A stretch of DNA of 64,000 bases from Amphibalanus amphitrite. Taxonomy: Eukaryota; Arthropoda; Thecostraca; Balanomorpha; Balanidae. A program made the position numbers and the translations under genes. The notes below the pieces were generated by a model, which was not told where the DNA came from, made no database searches, and saw only the letters and a program-made list of their open reading frames with translations. Below are positions 22,972 through 36,300 of the stretch, one piece after another. Location of the stretch: NCBI RefSeq assembly GCF_019059575.1, contig NW_024881678.1, positions 186,001-250,000 on the forward strand. Reading direction: 5' to 3'. Position 1 is the first letter of the stretch. Every line of letters begins with the position of its first letter.

Positions 22972-24165
22972 CCCGCGCCCTGCTGGGGGGGTGTTTGAAC
23001 ACCCCCCCCCCTTGTGGTTTTTCGCGAATATCTCAAAAACGGCGGCGCTCCGCGCCGCCGTTTTTGGTACACCTTATCATACATCAATTCTACACATGTT
23101 GTGAAACTTTCAGACCAAGGTCATTCAAGATCAGGTCACCAGGTCACTTGAAGCGACCTCACCTCATAAAAAGTTTCAATGTCTGTCATAGCTACACCGA
23201 GTGACCGATCGCTTTGAAACTTTCAGCGATTGCTAAGAGCAACAGCGTGTACAAAATGTATATCTCAGAATTTTGATATCGATGACCTAAGGTCAGGTCA
23301 ATTTTGCGACCTCCCCATTATAAGTCAATGGGAGAAAATTGAAATGCGCCTCTTTTGGCCGAAAGACATTATAAACACTCCCAAACACCGAATTACAAGT
23401 GGTTTAGACACACTGAACATGAAAATGGTGTCCGTGACCCTTGTTTATGCCCTGAGGTCATCTTAGGTCACAAATGGTATCTAACAGTTTTTCGCAAATA
23501 ACTTTTGATAGAGGCATGCTAGAGCGATGAAAACGCCTTAGATGTGTTCAGCTCGACGATACGGATCGACTGATATGCAACATGACCCTTTCTGGTCAGG
23601 TCATGACCTTGACCTGAGGTCAAATTTTCAAGTTGACCTTTCAAGGTCAAGTTATAGTTCATTCGATGCGTCTTGACGAGAGGAACACGATGCCGGTAAA
23701 AGTAAGCTCGTACAAGGCTTGGGTCAAAAGTTATTGCCGAAAAACTGTTTCCGAAAAAATCGGCTATTTTTGCAGTTTTTGCCCCCTGCAGGCAAAACCG
23801 TTGACGTTAGGTCAAATCTGAGAGGATTACTCAGAAAGGGCGTTAATAGGGCTATCGAATGCGCTTTTCCGCGGCGCTGTAGCTCTATTGGTTCCCGAGT
23901 TATGCGTTGGCTTCTTGGAAATTTTCGATATTCGACCTGGAAATCGGCGAAATTTTGCCTTCAATGACCTCTGGTGACCTGACCTTTGACCTGACCAAAA
24001 AATTGACCGAAGTGATTTCGTCATTAGCTTTGACGCTCTTTCGAACGCCGCCTTCCGCGTATCGCTACGTGGCCCAGGAGCCGAGTTACAGGGGGGGGGG
24101 GGTGTTCAAACACCCCCCCCCCCCCAGCAGGGCGTGGAAATCCAGGACCCCCAGCCGGGCGCGGG
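22972..24165. mobile_element. TTAA-flanked element, family (iii), copy 2
   Basis: Bounded by TTAA at 22968-22971 and 24166-24169, with termini CCCGCGCCCTGCTGGGGG and its near-perfect inverse. It shares TCTCAAAAACGGCGGCG and many TGACCT hexamers with copy 1 at 12662-13839. No transposase frame. Confidence 0.75.
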
Positions 24166-24261
24166 TTAATGAGAAGTACTTACTCCTTTTAGCAAGACAA
24201 GCATGATTTTTGATAAGTTATCTATGTTTATTGCACCTTTCATGGAGTGATGGTCTCTTTT

Positions 24262-24307
24262 GTGTTTCAGACTTTTGGGGTGTAACTGATCACCTACCTA
24301 GCAGACA
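24262..24307 (+). promoter_or_regulatory. Likely 5' leader of DIS3
   Basis: A TTTGTGTTTCAG acceptor at 24259-24270 precedes the start codon by 37 bases, suggesting a spliced 5'UTR whose first exon is not identified. Confidence 0.3.
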
Positions 24308-27300
24308 ATGCTGAAGCAAAAAGTTTTTTTGAAGAAGAACAGAAGAGGAAATGTTCTTAAGGTATGACTTCACTTTAGCCCAGGCATTTAGGCTTAAATA
24401 GGTATGACATAGGAATAGGATACTGTTGCAAGAATCACAAATAAGAATTGGCAGTCACATATTTTGCTGCCTTTGTCATAGTAGGTCTTCATTAAAATGC
24501 ACGATATATTTAATTGAGAAGTTTTGAAAAGGGTAAGTCTTATAAGGATTAACATTTATTGTTGGATATGAAAATATTTCATTACACTACCTGAATAACT
24601 GTCATATTGCAGACCCATGTGTTTTCCAAGTTTCATTGTGTCAGTTATACAAAAGCATGGGCACCGGGCAGGTGAATAAATGAAAGTCGCCCATGTGTGT
24701 ATTTTTCAGATCCATCAGGAGGTCTAAATTGTCCTTATATGCCATTTGATCGACAAAAGGGGCTCAGGCAGCCAGCAAAAACGACAATGAGCGTACTTCA
24801 ACAAGCCTCACAACTTATCAGCCAGATGAGCACATGACACAGATTAATAGCCGGCACTCCTGTCCCACATCGCGTCCATCCGTGCTGACGCCCGGCTGAC
24901 CCGGCAGATTGTCCGCGAGCACTACCTGCGCGATGACCTGTGGTGCGGCGTCGACGGCTGCTCCAAGTGCGAGCTTCAGACGTCGGGCCAAACGCCCCTG
25001 TCGCGCTCCCTGGAGTCGCCCAGCACCGCCGTGCCTGAGCCGCACGTCCTGATACCGGACACCAATGTTATCCTGCATCAGGTGGGTGAGAAACTTGGCA
25101 CACAGTGTGCAGGCCTCATCTCTGCATCTTGATCCGCACGACGAACATTTGCAGGGGATGTACTGGGTGGTGGAAAGGTACCTGATCTTACCTGAAAGTG
25201 GGCTCGCATTTTTCACTGATGCGACACATTTTGGTGTTGGTGTCTTACAGCATTGATAACATGCTAATGCCCGTTTTTTCCTTATGGCAGCTGGAGATCC
25301 TGTCCAGTGATGCCATCAAGAACGTGGTCCTGCTGAAGACTGTGCTGGATGAGGCGCGGAAGCGCAGTCCTCCACTGTTTAAGAAGCTCACGGATCTGAT
25401 GTCTGCTACAGACAAACGCTGCTACGTCTTCATCAACGAACACCACAAGTACGATATTTCGTAGCTGAATTGAATTTTGTCTCTAGGATTACTAGCTCAC
25501 TTAGTTGAACAATGATAAAGTTCACAATAGAGACTGCCGGCAGACAGAGGCCATTTTCTCCATTCAGTAATGCAAGCTGGCGAACTGCTGTTTTTAACTC
25601 TCTGCGATCTATCCGCCTGTCCACTGACCGCCCGTTCAGTTCACTAACCGCCGATCTTCCATCCAGGGACACATTCGTGGAGCGGGTGGCCGGCGAGACG
25701 TCCAACGACTACAGTGACCGCCTGATCCGGCGGGCGGCGCACTGGTACAGTGAGCACCTGGAGGGCTCCGGCCTGAGGGCCCTGCTGCTCACCGACGACC
25801 GGGACAACCTCCGCAGGGCCAAAAAGGAGGGCGTGCCCTGCATGAGAGGTACGAGACCGCTCATATCCACCGGAGATAGCTGGGGCTATGAACGGGGTGG
25901 TAGACTGGGAACCAGGCAGAGAAGTTTGAGGATCGAATCCGTATTTCATCGTTGGAATTTGACATTAGAGGCGTGGTTTGAAATATGTCAGTGGTTAGGT
26001 TTTGTTAGCTAAGAGCGACCTCTTAATATTACTTGACTTTGGCTCGCGCTTCTAACTATTAGCTGGTGCTGTCGGCAACGCTGTTATTTTCCACTGTTAC
26101 CTGGCCGCTGCAGATGCTATACCCTCTCCGTCTTTAGTTTCTGCCTACGTGTGGTCGCTGAGCGCCCACCCGGAGCTGGTGGACCAGCTGGCCGCCCTGG
26201 ACTGCGCCGGCGCCGGAGACCACGCCGTCACCTACCCGGAGCACCTCAGCCTGGCCGCGCTGCAGAGCGGCGTGCGCACCGGACGGCTGCGCCAGGGGAA
26301 GTTCTTCGCGAGAGACGACAACTACCTGGAGGCGACGGTCATGGTGGAGGGACTCGACCAGCCGGTGCGTGAGGGTCGGGCAGCAAAGGGGGCTGTTCGC
26401 ATGTTCGACCTTATTGACTGTTTTCATTTGCTTTATACAGTAGCTCTGAGTGGCACTTACGCTAATGATACTGCTGTTGAAATAAAGTCACTCCAGCGCC
26501 AAATGTGCGTTGTGTTTTTTGGTCCGTGCGGTGTTTAGATCCCTGACTGATTTTCCGGCCACTGCAGCTTTGCTGTTCATCTCTGTGTGTGCTTATTTGA
26601 TAATCTGACCATCACTTGTGTGTCCATCTCTCAGGTGCTGCTCCAGGGCCGGTACGACCTGAACCGCGCCGTCCAGGACGATATCGTGGCCGTGGAACTG
26701 TACCCCAAGGACCGGTGGTCCGTGCCCTCCAACATGGCCCTGCTCGACACCGGCTTTGAGAACGGTCAGTACGCAGGACGCTCGACGCTCGGCCGGTTAC
26801 GGAGCAGTATGGTTTACCCGCTGTACTGCCTGGTTTATTATGTTTATTTATGTTTGAATTTGCTTTTTACGATGCCAATGAGGAACGAGGATTGCTAAGG
26901 GGTTTATCCGTTTATGAAACGAGGCCGCTCCGCTAACAAAGTCTCAATCGTGTTTTGTTCAGATTACTCCTGTGAGCGGGACTTTCCGCCTGCTTCGTGT
27001 CTGGGCCAGCCGGGCGCCCAGCCCACCGGCCGCGTGGTTGGCATCATTAAACGCAAGTGGCGACAGTACTGCGGCATGGTCGAACTCAACCCCATCGCTG
27101 AGGTAAGTCATCGGCCACTTCCCTGTGGGTTTTATGGTTGGTATTTTGTTTGTTTTATGATAAAAACATGAACACAAGCAATTCGTTGACTTTGTCGGGC
27201 AATTGCTAAGTTACTTTGCATTATCGATTGTTCCTTGTTTTCTAACTTTCTGTCTAATTACACCCCAAAGCTGTTAGTGTTTACCTCCGTGACTAGACTA

Positions 27301-30300
27301 TGCGCGTTACTTCCGCAGGAGATGTCTCACCAATTTGTTCCGGCCAACGACCGAATACCGCGGGTGGTGATCCAGACTGCCCGGGGCCGCCAGCTAGCCG
27401 GGCAGCGGGTGGTGGTGTCCATCGACAGCTGGCCGCGCAACTCCCGCTACCCACAGGTAAGGCCCCGAGACGTCAGCTGGCCGGGCAGCGGGTGGTGGTG
27501 TCCATCGACAGCTGGCCGCGCAACTCCCGCTATCCGCAGGTAAGGACGTCAGCTGGCCGGACAGCGGGTGGTGGTGTCCATCGACAGCTGGCCGCGCAAC
27601 TCCCGCTATCCGCAGGTAAGGACGTCAGCTGGCCGGACAGCGGGTGGTGGTGTCCATCGACAGCTGGCCACGCAACTCCCGCTATCCGCAGGTAAGGACG
27701 TCAGCTGGCCGGACAGAGGGTGGTGGTGTCCATCGACAGCTGGCCGCGCAACTCCCGCTATCCGCAGGTAAGGACGTCAGCTGGCCGGACAGCGGGTGGT
27801 GGTGTCCATCGACAGCTGGCCACGCAACTCCCGCTATCCGCAGGTAAGACAACTCCTGGTACTCAGAGTTAAGTAAGACTCTGGATCTCATGCCCTCAGG
27901 TGAGACCAATCCCGGTATCTGCCCGTGATATCCGCCCAGCAACTCCCGGTACCCAGGTGATAGTAACTTCCGTTACCCACTGGTCAGGCAGGAGTCAGGA
28001 AACGCGACAAGTCCCGATACCCGTCAGGTGACACACGGCAACCCCGATAGTAGACAGGTGGTACAGTGGATAGTAGCGTTCGGTACCCACTGGTCAGACA
28101 GGGAAGCTTACAATATCAACAGCTAGAGCGATCTTGGCAGGAAGTCTCCCAAAGCCAAGGGGTCTGGTCGATGTGACGTAGGTCATAACATCGCAGATGC
28201 TTTGTAAGCTGGCAATTTACCTGCCCGGTGAGACTGCATCTCAGAGGCTTGCGAGTCAGCTAGTGGTTGGAGTGCCTTGATTTCGTTGCTTGTTGGGAGT
28301 GTGCGTTGAGCATTGTGTGTTGTGTCGTCTGAGCCCGCCCATCTGACTCTGATAACGGTTCTGTCTCCAGGGCCACTTCTGCCGCGACCTCGGCAAGATC
28401 GGCACCAAATCTGCCGAGAACGAAGTACTGCTGCTGGAGCACGACGTGCCGCACAGTCACTTCTCTGAACCGGTGCTGGCGTGTCTGCCGCAGCTGCCCT
28501 GGGTCATCACCCCGCAGGTGAGCAGCGCCCGCTTACTGTTCGGACTCGAACCACGATACTCGTCCTGTGCTTACCTCCCGAGTCTCAGTGCTGGCCTGTG
28601 TACCGCAGCTTCCCTGGGTCATCACCCCGCAGGTGCGCAGCGCCCGACCACCGCCGAAACCACGGCACTCGCCCGTTTCACAGTGCTTACCGGCTACCGT
28701 TCAAATTCTGGTGCTGGCCTGCCCGCTGACTTGAATTAATTACTCGAGTGAACGGTATGCATTTATTTCCCAGCTGCAACTCATTTCGTCCCTAAATATA
28801 TTAATTTCAGTGAAACACAAAACAATAGCGCTGTGGGAAGGGAAGCATTGACATTTACTTGGCGATTTTCTGTTATTCTGACGTGACGATTTTTTTTTTT
28901 ACTTTTTTGGCCAGAGACGGCTAAAAAACCTTTGCTAACGCATTGACGTGACGTTACACTTATTAACCACTTATAATTATTGATCGGTAGGTATGTGTTT
29001 GGTAGTTGTACTGGCCTACGGCTACCACTTTCGGTCAATCGTCGTTCATAACTCAGCGGAAGTTGATGGCGTTGGCCATGGCTCTGGCCGCCTCGGCCGG
29101 CTCCAGGCCGTCAAACAGGGCCGGTCCGAACTGCAGAGGGAACGCGGCGGCCAGCAGGGCCTCCTCCCCGTCAAACGGTGCGTTCTCCTCCTCGGCACTG
29201 GTGCTCGTCTCGTCGGCGCCACTATCGTCGATATCGTCCTCGTCGATGTTCCGCGGCGCCGGTGCCGGCGGCGGTGGGGGAGGCGGCGGCGGAGGGGGAG
29301 GAGGCGGCCCCGCCATGGCGCTGGTGGTGGCCGTGGTGGCCATGCCGCTGCTCGCGCCGGCCATGGAGTTCACGGTGCCGGTGAAGACGGAGACGGTGGC
29401 GGGCGGGCCGTGGCCCAGCGTCGGCACTGAGCCCGCCTGGGTGGCCACGGCGCTGGGCGCGCCCGCTCCGCGCTGGCCGCCGCCGCCGGTCCGTCGCTCG
29501 TGCCGCGCCTCCTCAGCCAGTCGCCGTTTGCCGGTGCTGCGGCCGGCGCCGACCCGTCGTCCGGCCGGCGGTGGGGGCGGCGGCACGCGCTGTGGCGAGA
29601 CTGACCAGCTTACGTCAGTAAAGGACCTGTGCGACCGATATGAGTGGATTACGCTACAGACCCGGACGGAGCCCCAAACTTTGTGCCCTAACTACTGACC
29701 TTTGCCAGCGGTGCCTGTGGAGCGCTCCATGACCCCCGCGTCAGACTGTTGCATCTGTACCAGCCGCCGCACTACCAGAGTCTGCAGCCCGGCCAGCGCT
29801 CGCTGCTTCTCCTGCCGGTGGTGTCGGCATTAAGACATGCAAACAAACTCCCCCTCTACACACTTAACGTCCTCTTCTCCTCCCCATTGATCTCTACTTT
29901 TTATACAGTGCCTATGCTGCGAGCGGAGTCCGCGGTGGGGCAAGGAAGCGATCTAGCTCACCGTCAACTCGGTGCGCAGTTTTTCCAGTGCCTCGACATC
30001 AGCCGATGTGCCCTTCAGCGACTGCCATTTGGAGTAAGCTTCCTTCTCGTGCGCGGCTGCCAGCTTACCGACCTCAGCTTGTTCTGCACAAACAAAAGAA
30101 AGATATTTACTCGGTCCGTTACGATAAGGCACAGTACCTGCTCTAACTCATGTATCATGTGCCTCGTCCGTCATCGAAGGGGAAATAATGGGCATCCGTG
30201 GGTTGCCCGTGGGTTTGCCAAGAATTTTGGATTTGTGGTGCTTAATGCATGACGCTGATTTATAAGTGGGTTATTCTAGGCGCACTTTTGCTTTTTGGCA

Positions 30301-33300
30301 GAACTTAAGCTCATAATATCCATTGGAACCAATGAATCAAATACAATAAACATGCACCACATATATTACATTTATGCGTCTCACTCAGTGCGACATGACA
30401 GAGGTATAAAGCACATCGAAGGGACACACCGTAGCCTGTCTTTTCATTTGATTCATGGTTCCTATGGACATTATGAGCAGTCACGGAAAAAATGATATTC
30501 TTTCAATGAGCCACATCACTTTGTGCTAAATCTGGGTTTTACACCTTTCCCAGATGTTTCATTCCTAACCCTTTGCTGTGGCATTGGTGACGGCTTTCTT
30601 CATGACAGCGATGTCCTTTTTGACGGCCTTGTGGCAGCTGGTGGTCCTCTGTAGACTGGCCAGCGCCTCAGCGAGCTCTCCGTAGAGCTGCTCCAGCTCT
30701 TTGACATCCCTGCTGAGCCGCTCTGTCGACTGACTGCAAAATAGAAAGGAGAGAGTTTGATAATGGTTTAGTTGCGATGCGAACGTTTATGACACTGGCT
30801 ATGAATTAGGTCCATCGCCTCCTCCCCCACCGATAACTTTTGTAGGAGCGCTTATTTAACATGCGTATGCGAGCACTCTATACCAAGATCACTTGCCTCT
30901 GATTCTGCTAGCTGACATCAAACCGCATTAAGGGGTCAATAATCGATTGTTAACTTACGATTGTTTAACATTGAGGGTTTACGGTACTTACTTGGTGGCG
31001 TCGGTACATTCGCGGATAACTTGCATCAGTACGTCCTTCTTTTCCAGTGCGTCTCCCCACAAATCCAAAAGTTTTTTACCTTCCACCTTCAGCTCGCTTA
31101 TCCTCTTTTTCTCCTTTGCTTGGTGTTCGAAGCTTTTGACACTCTGTATGGCAGCGTTGGCCTCTCCGATTTGTGCTATGACTTTATCCGCCTCAGTATT
31201 TTGCTGTTCCAACGGAGACTGCTCCTGTTCGTCTTTATCAGTGTCCTCTGCGCTCGCTAAGGCCTCATTTTCTGACTCTTGCGCTAGGATTACCCTGTTG
31301 ACTTTCTCGAACTCCCCGAGAACTGTGCTGTCAGGTTTGTCCGGCGGAGTCTGATACTCCGGCCGCTGCCTCTTCACCTTAGGTAGGTCTTCCTCCTCAG
31401 TCTCATCAGAAGAAACCAAGTCACTTTCACGGAATCCAACTCGAGTCGGTCTGGCAGTGGTCGGTCTGTTCGCACTCGATTCAGGAGAGGCTGAGGTGGT
31501 AGCGATGGGCTCGCTGGATCCTGATACACCGAGGTCACCGTTTTGGTCCTGGCCTTGGCTCTCCGTGGACGATGCGAGCTGGATCACGATCGCGGGGCAG
31601 CTGGCGGCTGGTGGTGTGCGGTCCGGCTGTGCCGTTTTCGTGGTCGGTTGACCGCCAGAGGTCGCTGCCTGACCACTGGAAGTCGCCGGCTGGCCGCTGG
31701 AAGTCGCCGGCGTTGAACTCCTTCGAACCTGCCGGGCCTGAGTCGATTGCCGACTCTGTGGCCGAGACGGTCGGGAGGGCGACTGCTTCTTGAACCACCT
31801 GTCCCACCAACTAGTGGAGGGCGCCGACGCGGGCATTTCATAAGCGAAGCTGTAGCGGTGCTAGACTTTGCAGTATGTGGACATCAATATCAGGGAATTT
31901 ATGTTCTGGATATAAATTATTTTTTGATACATTTGCAAAGTTGTTCAGTCCCGCAAGAAAAAGTCAGATAGGCATTATAATTGTCACCACGAAATTTAGT
32001 TATGTCGCTTTATTACAAACGGACAGATGTCTGCAATTTGCGATTTGCGCGTCTTTCTGAAGAATGCGTTTTGCAAAAGTATTTTCCACGTGCGTTAGTA
32101 ATGTGCTAGACGCTAGTGAAAGGAGTTGCCACCTTTTCAGCTCACGTGCTCACACATTGTCATTTCTCAGCTCTAGCGTGCTATATTCCCATTGGGAAGT
32201 TATTGAAAGCTGTGTGACAGTGTTTTGGACAGTGCCCTGCTTATTTACGCCCCTGCTGTCCACTAGGCTAACCCATACCTACGCTGGTGCTCAGTGTGCG
32301 CTGACCTATGAGATGAGCATCGAGCTGGGAAATATGAATATCAAAGCCTCTGCCACAGTGAGTTACCACGCTCTCCCCTTGTTTCAGGATGAAGCGAATC
32401 GTGTGGACCTGCGCCATGTGGATGTGTGCTCGGTAAGTGTCTCATCATCAAAATATTCAGTCGAGACATAACTCACTCCGCAGTCCACATATCCGGCTCA
32501 GGCGGCTGGCTTAGACTCAGAGTGCTATTTGCATTTGATTTTTGACGCAGGCTTCTTGTTTTGTTGAGAGTATATTTTTCCGCTCTGCAGTAAACTGATG
32601 CATTTGTAACCCCTTCTGACGAAACTTGCTTTCAAATCGGCCCTCATTCGGTCCTCCGGTTAAGTCCACTCCACCCATCCATGGAGTGTGCTTCTCCAAT
32701 GACCCAAACACCAAGCAGGGTCAGTATTTTCCATTGATCGGCTGATGTGTTTTTTTTCTGCCTCAGGTCGACCCGCCGGGCTGCACAGACATCGATGACG
32801 CCCTGCACTGCATACCGCTGAAGAACGGGAACTATGAGGTACATGGTGATCATTTGGAACTGAAGTAAAGTAAGACGGACATATGTCAACACACCGTTCC
32901 GTGCTTCTATCCTCAGGATACAGAAATCCTTCTCCTCCACGCCGCAACCCCCTCCGGACTGGACAGGCAACTTTATCTCATGCGGGCTGCTCCCTTGGAG
33001 CGGCACCGCTGCTCCCGAGGGAGCGCACCCCGTAGCCGGGTGCAGTGAGTACCTTGGGGCAGGGTGGCCTGTCCTCTGGACGGGCTCAGCCCCGGTGACT
33101 CACTAGGGTGCCTGCCCAGACCAATGTCTCCCCCTACATCCTATCATCCTCCCGGCTCTGAAATGGTCTCATTGGACCGAAAGGGCCTAACCCAACAAAA
33201 CAAACAAACAAAATATGTCAACATTCAGCGTAGCGAAGTGACACATAATTGAGAAACCAATTGTTGGACATTTGACGTAAAACCAAAAGGGAAATCCGAT

Positions 33301-36300
33301 CCCTTCATCCTACGCTCAGGGCAGGCGCTCGAAATGGCCGCCCTGTTTTGGGCAGCGCTGCTCGGCTTGGCGCTGAGAGCGGTATGCCATTTGCCGCAAC
33401 TGGTCCTTACTGATGTTGTGCGCAAATTAATCCATCATATTCTTGTTACCTCAAGGATTAGGGCCTGATGTTTGTCCAGGCATTTTTTTAGGGCATAGTG
33501 AAATTATTTGCCCGCAACATCAGCGAGGAGCAGCTGCGGCGAATGGCATACCGGTCCCAGTGCCGGGCCGAGCAGCGCTGCCCGAAACAGAGCGGTCATT
33601 TCGAGCGCCTGCTCTGAGCGTAGTAAGAAGGGATCGCATTTTTGATTGGTCGTACATCAAATGTCCAGCAATTGCCTTTCCAATGACGTGTCACTTCGCT
33701 ATGCTGAATGTTGACAGTGACTGACACTGTCCTTAATCACGTCTTACTTTATTTCAGTTCCAAATGACCATTCTGTATGTGTCAGATTTCTTCACTAGTC
33801 TGAACTAAGGTACAGTGGCTTAAATGTTGCATGGTGCAAATGGTACTACAGGCAGGGATCACTTTGTCAATGAAGACTTTTCTTATAAATATACCTACGT
33901 ACGAGTTTTAACAAGCCCGATTTTCGGTGACCGTTGTGTGTAGCGCTCTGCTGTGTGCTTGGGCACTGTCTGACCGTGTCTGGCGGCAGGTGGGCGTCCA
34001 CATTGCGGACGTGTCGCACTTCATCCGGCCGGGCACCGCCATCGACAAGGAGGCGGCCAACCGGGGTACCACCGTCTACCTGATCGACAAACGCATCGAC
34101 ATGGTGCCAGGTGCGGCATGCCCTGGCCAAGCCTGCTCAGCCTCTCATGCTGTACTGGCCTTCGCCCATCCCATACCCTCGATGACCTCTGTCCCCGTTC
34201 ACTCCACTTCTGTCCAGTCATCTACTCATCTTTTATCTGCCATCTACCACATTTCCCTCCGAAGTCGCGGAGAGAGGCTCATTTTGTATATCTTTTTAAG
34301 TATTTACATCCCGCACAGGTTACTCGCAGTCGCTATGAAGCAGCATGCTTTGATAATAATCATTCGAAATCAGTAACCCTATTTGTCTTTATAACTCAAA
34401 CGATGTTTGGTGCCATTTCAGATCTGCTCAGCTCGAACCTGTGCTCGCTGCGCGGCGGGGAGACCCGGTTCGCCTTCTCCTGCATCTGGGAGATTACTCC
34501 CAAGGCGGAGATCGTCAACACAAAGTTCCACAAGTCCATCATCAGGTGGGCAAACTGTTTTCTTCTTGTGTGCCGGTTTAGTTGGTGACTCTTTGATCAT
34601 TTTTTTAATTCCTATCGAACATTTGCAATGACAGGATTTGTTAACGTATTTGAAACGGAACATGATAAGATGTGTCGCTTGCTTATCACTTTTCACTTTA
34701 GGACTGTTTACAAGTACTCCACAACAGTCATATTTTTATGTTTCTAATAATGGTGTCAAGGTGACAATAGATGGGTAGTGGGCTGGGATGGAGTTTATTC
34801 TACACTTTCCGGAGAATGTCCCGTCACTGTTCCCGATCTCCTCAGGTCCCGCGCAGCGCTGACGTACGCAGAGGCTCAGCTGAAGATTGACGATGTCACC
34901 CAGCAGGACGCCGTGTCGATATCGCTGCGCGGCCTCAACATGCTGGCCAAGCAGCTCAAACAGCGCCGCCTTGACGACGGGTGCGTACCGCCGACCGACT
35001 TAGGCATTTAGCTTGGTTTCACCGGTCGATTTCAGTGTCGATTTGTTATATTACATCATTAACGGGTAATCAGCCGATGACAGGTTCAGTCAGTGAGGGC
35101 ATTGTATGTCAACATCGCTGTATGCTCTCCTATGTAGATCATGGGCGCTGGTCATTCTCATAAGCTATGAAATAATATTGTATGATGCGTTGCTAAGTCT
35201 GGCGCTCACCTGGTAGCTGGCTTCCCGCTTCCCTTTGGCATTGAACTATGACACGTTCTGTCTGCTCCGACAGCGCGCTGCTGCTGGCCTCTCCGGAGAT
35301 CCGGTTCCACATCGACTCGGAGACGCACGACCCGATCGACGTCCAGTCCAAGCAGCTGCTGGAGACCAACTCGATGGTGGAGGAGTTCATGTTGCTGGCC
35401 AACGTGTCGGTGGCCGAGCAGATCCTGCACGAGTTCCCAGAGTGCGCGCTGCTGCGGCGGCACCCCGAACCGCCGCCCAGCAACTTCCTGCCGCTCATCA
35501 AGGCCGCCAGACTGCAGGTACTGCATCGTGCGGGGCCGCTCACAGCCTTCAGACGAGCGGTAGTATTATTAGATTACTCAGATTACACTTGCCGTGTTTG
35601 CACCTCACATTGAAGTTTGGCTACATTTTTGCATTTGTTACGCTGCTGTGCTTGCTTGCACCAGTGGAGAGAAAGTGCGACTTGCGAGCCAAGTGTATCG
35701 TTAGTGAACATGTGGCGTCGTCTTTATCCGACAGGGTTTCGAGCTGGACGTCAGCTCCAACAAGCGTCTGCAGGAGTCTCTGAACTCCGCCGTGAAGCCG
35801 GCCACGCCCTACTTCAACACGATGCTGCGCATCATGGCCACACGCTGTATGATGCAGGCGGTGTACTTTTGTACGGGAACCGTCAGCAGGGAGCTGTACC
35901 AGCACTACGGACTGGCGGCACCCATCTATACGCACTTCACGTCACCCATCCGAAGGTAAGAACTAAGGGCACGCATCTACAATTCTACACCCACTTCGTC
36001 ACCCACCCGGCGGTAAAGACACATCAGCTCATGAGGTGAGGAGTACGACTATGGACAGGGAGGCGTCCATCAGACTTCATTATATCAGGCTGCTACCCCG
36101 AGTGAGACAGTGTCCAACTGCATCACACACGTGAACTGCCCGAGGTGGCATTATCTGAGGCATCGTCGCAGCAGCTGCGGTGTGCCGCCCTTGTAACACC
36201 GTACCCTGCTTCCTATTCGCAGGTACGCCGATATCATCGTGCACCGTCTGCTGGCCGTGGTCACCGGCCAGGACTCCACCTACAAGGAGTTGCTCGACAA

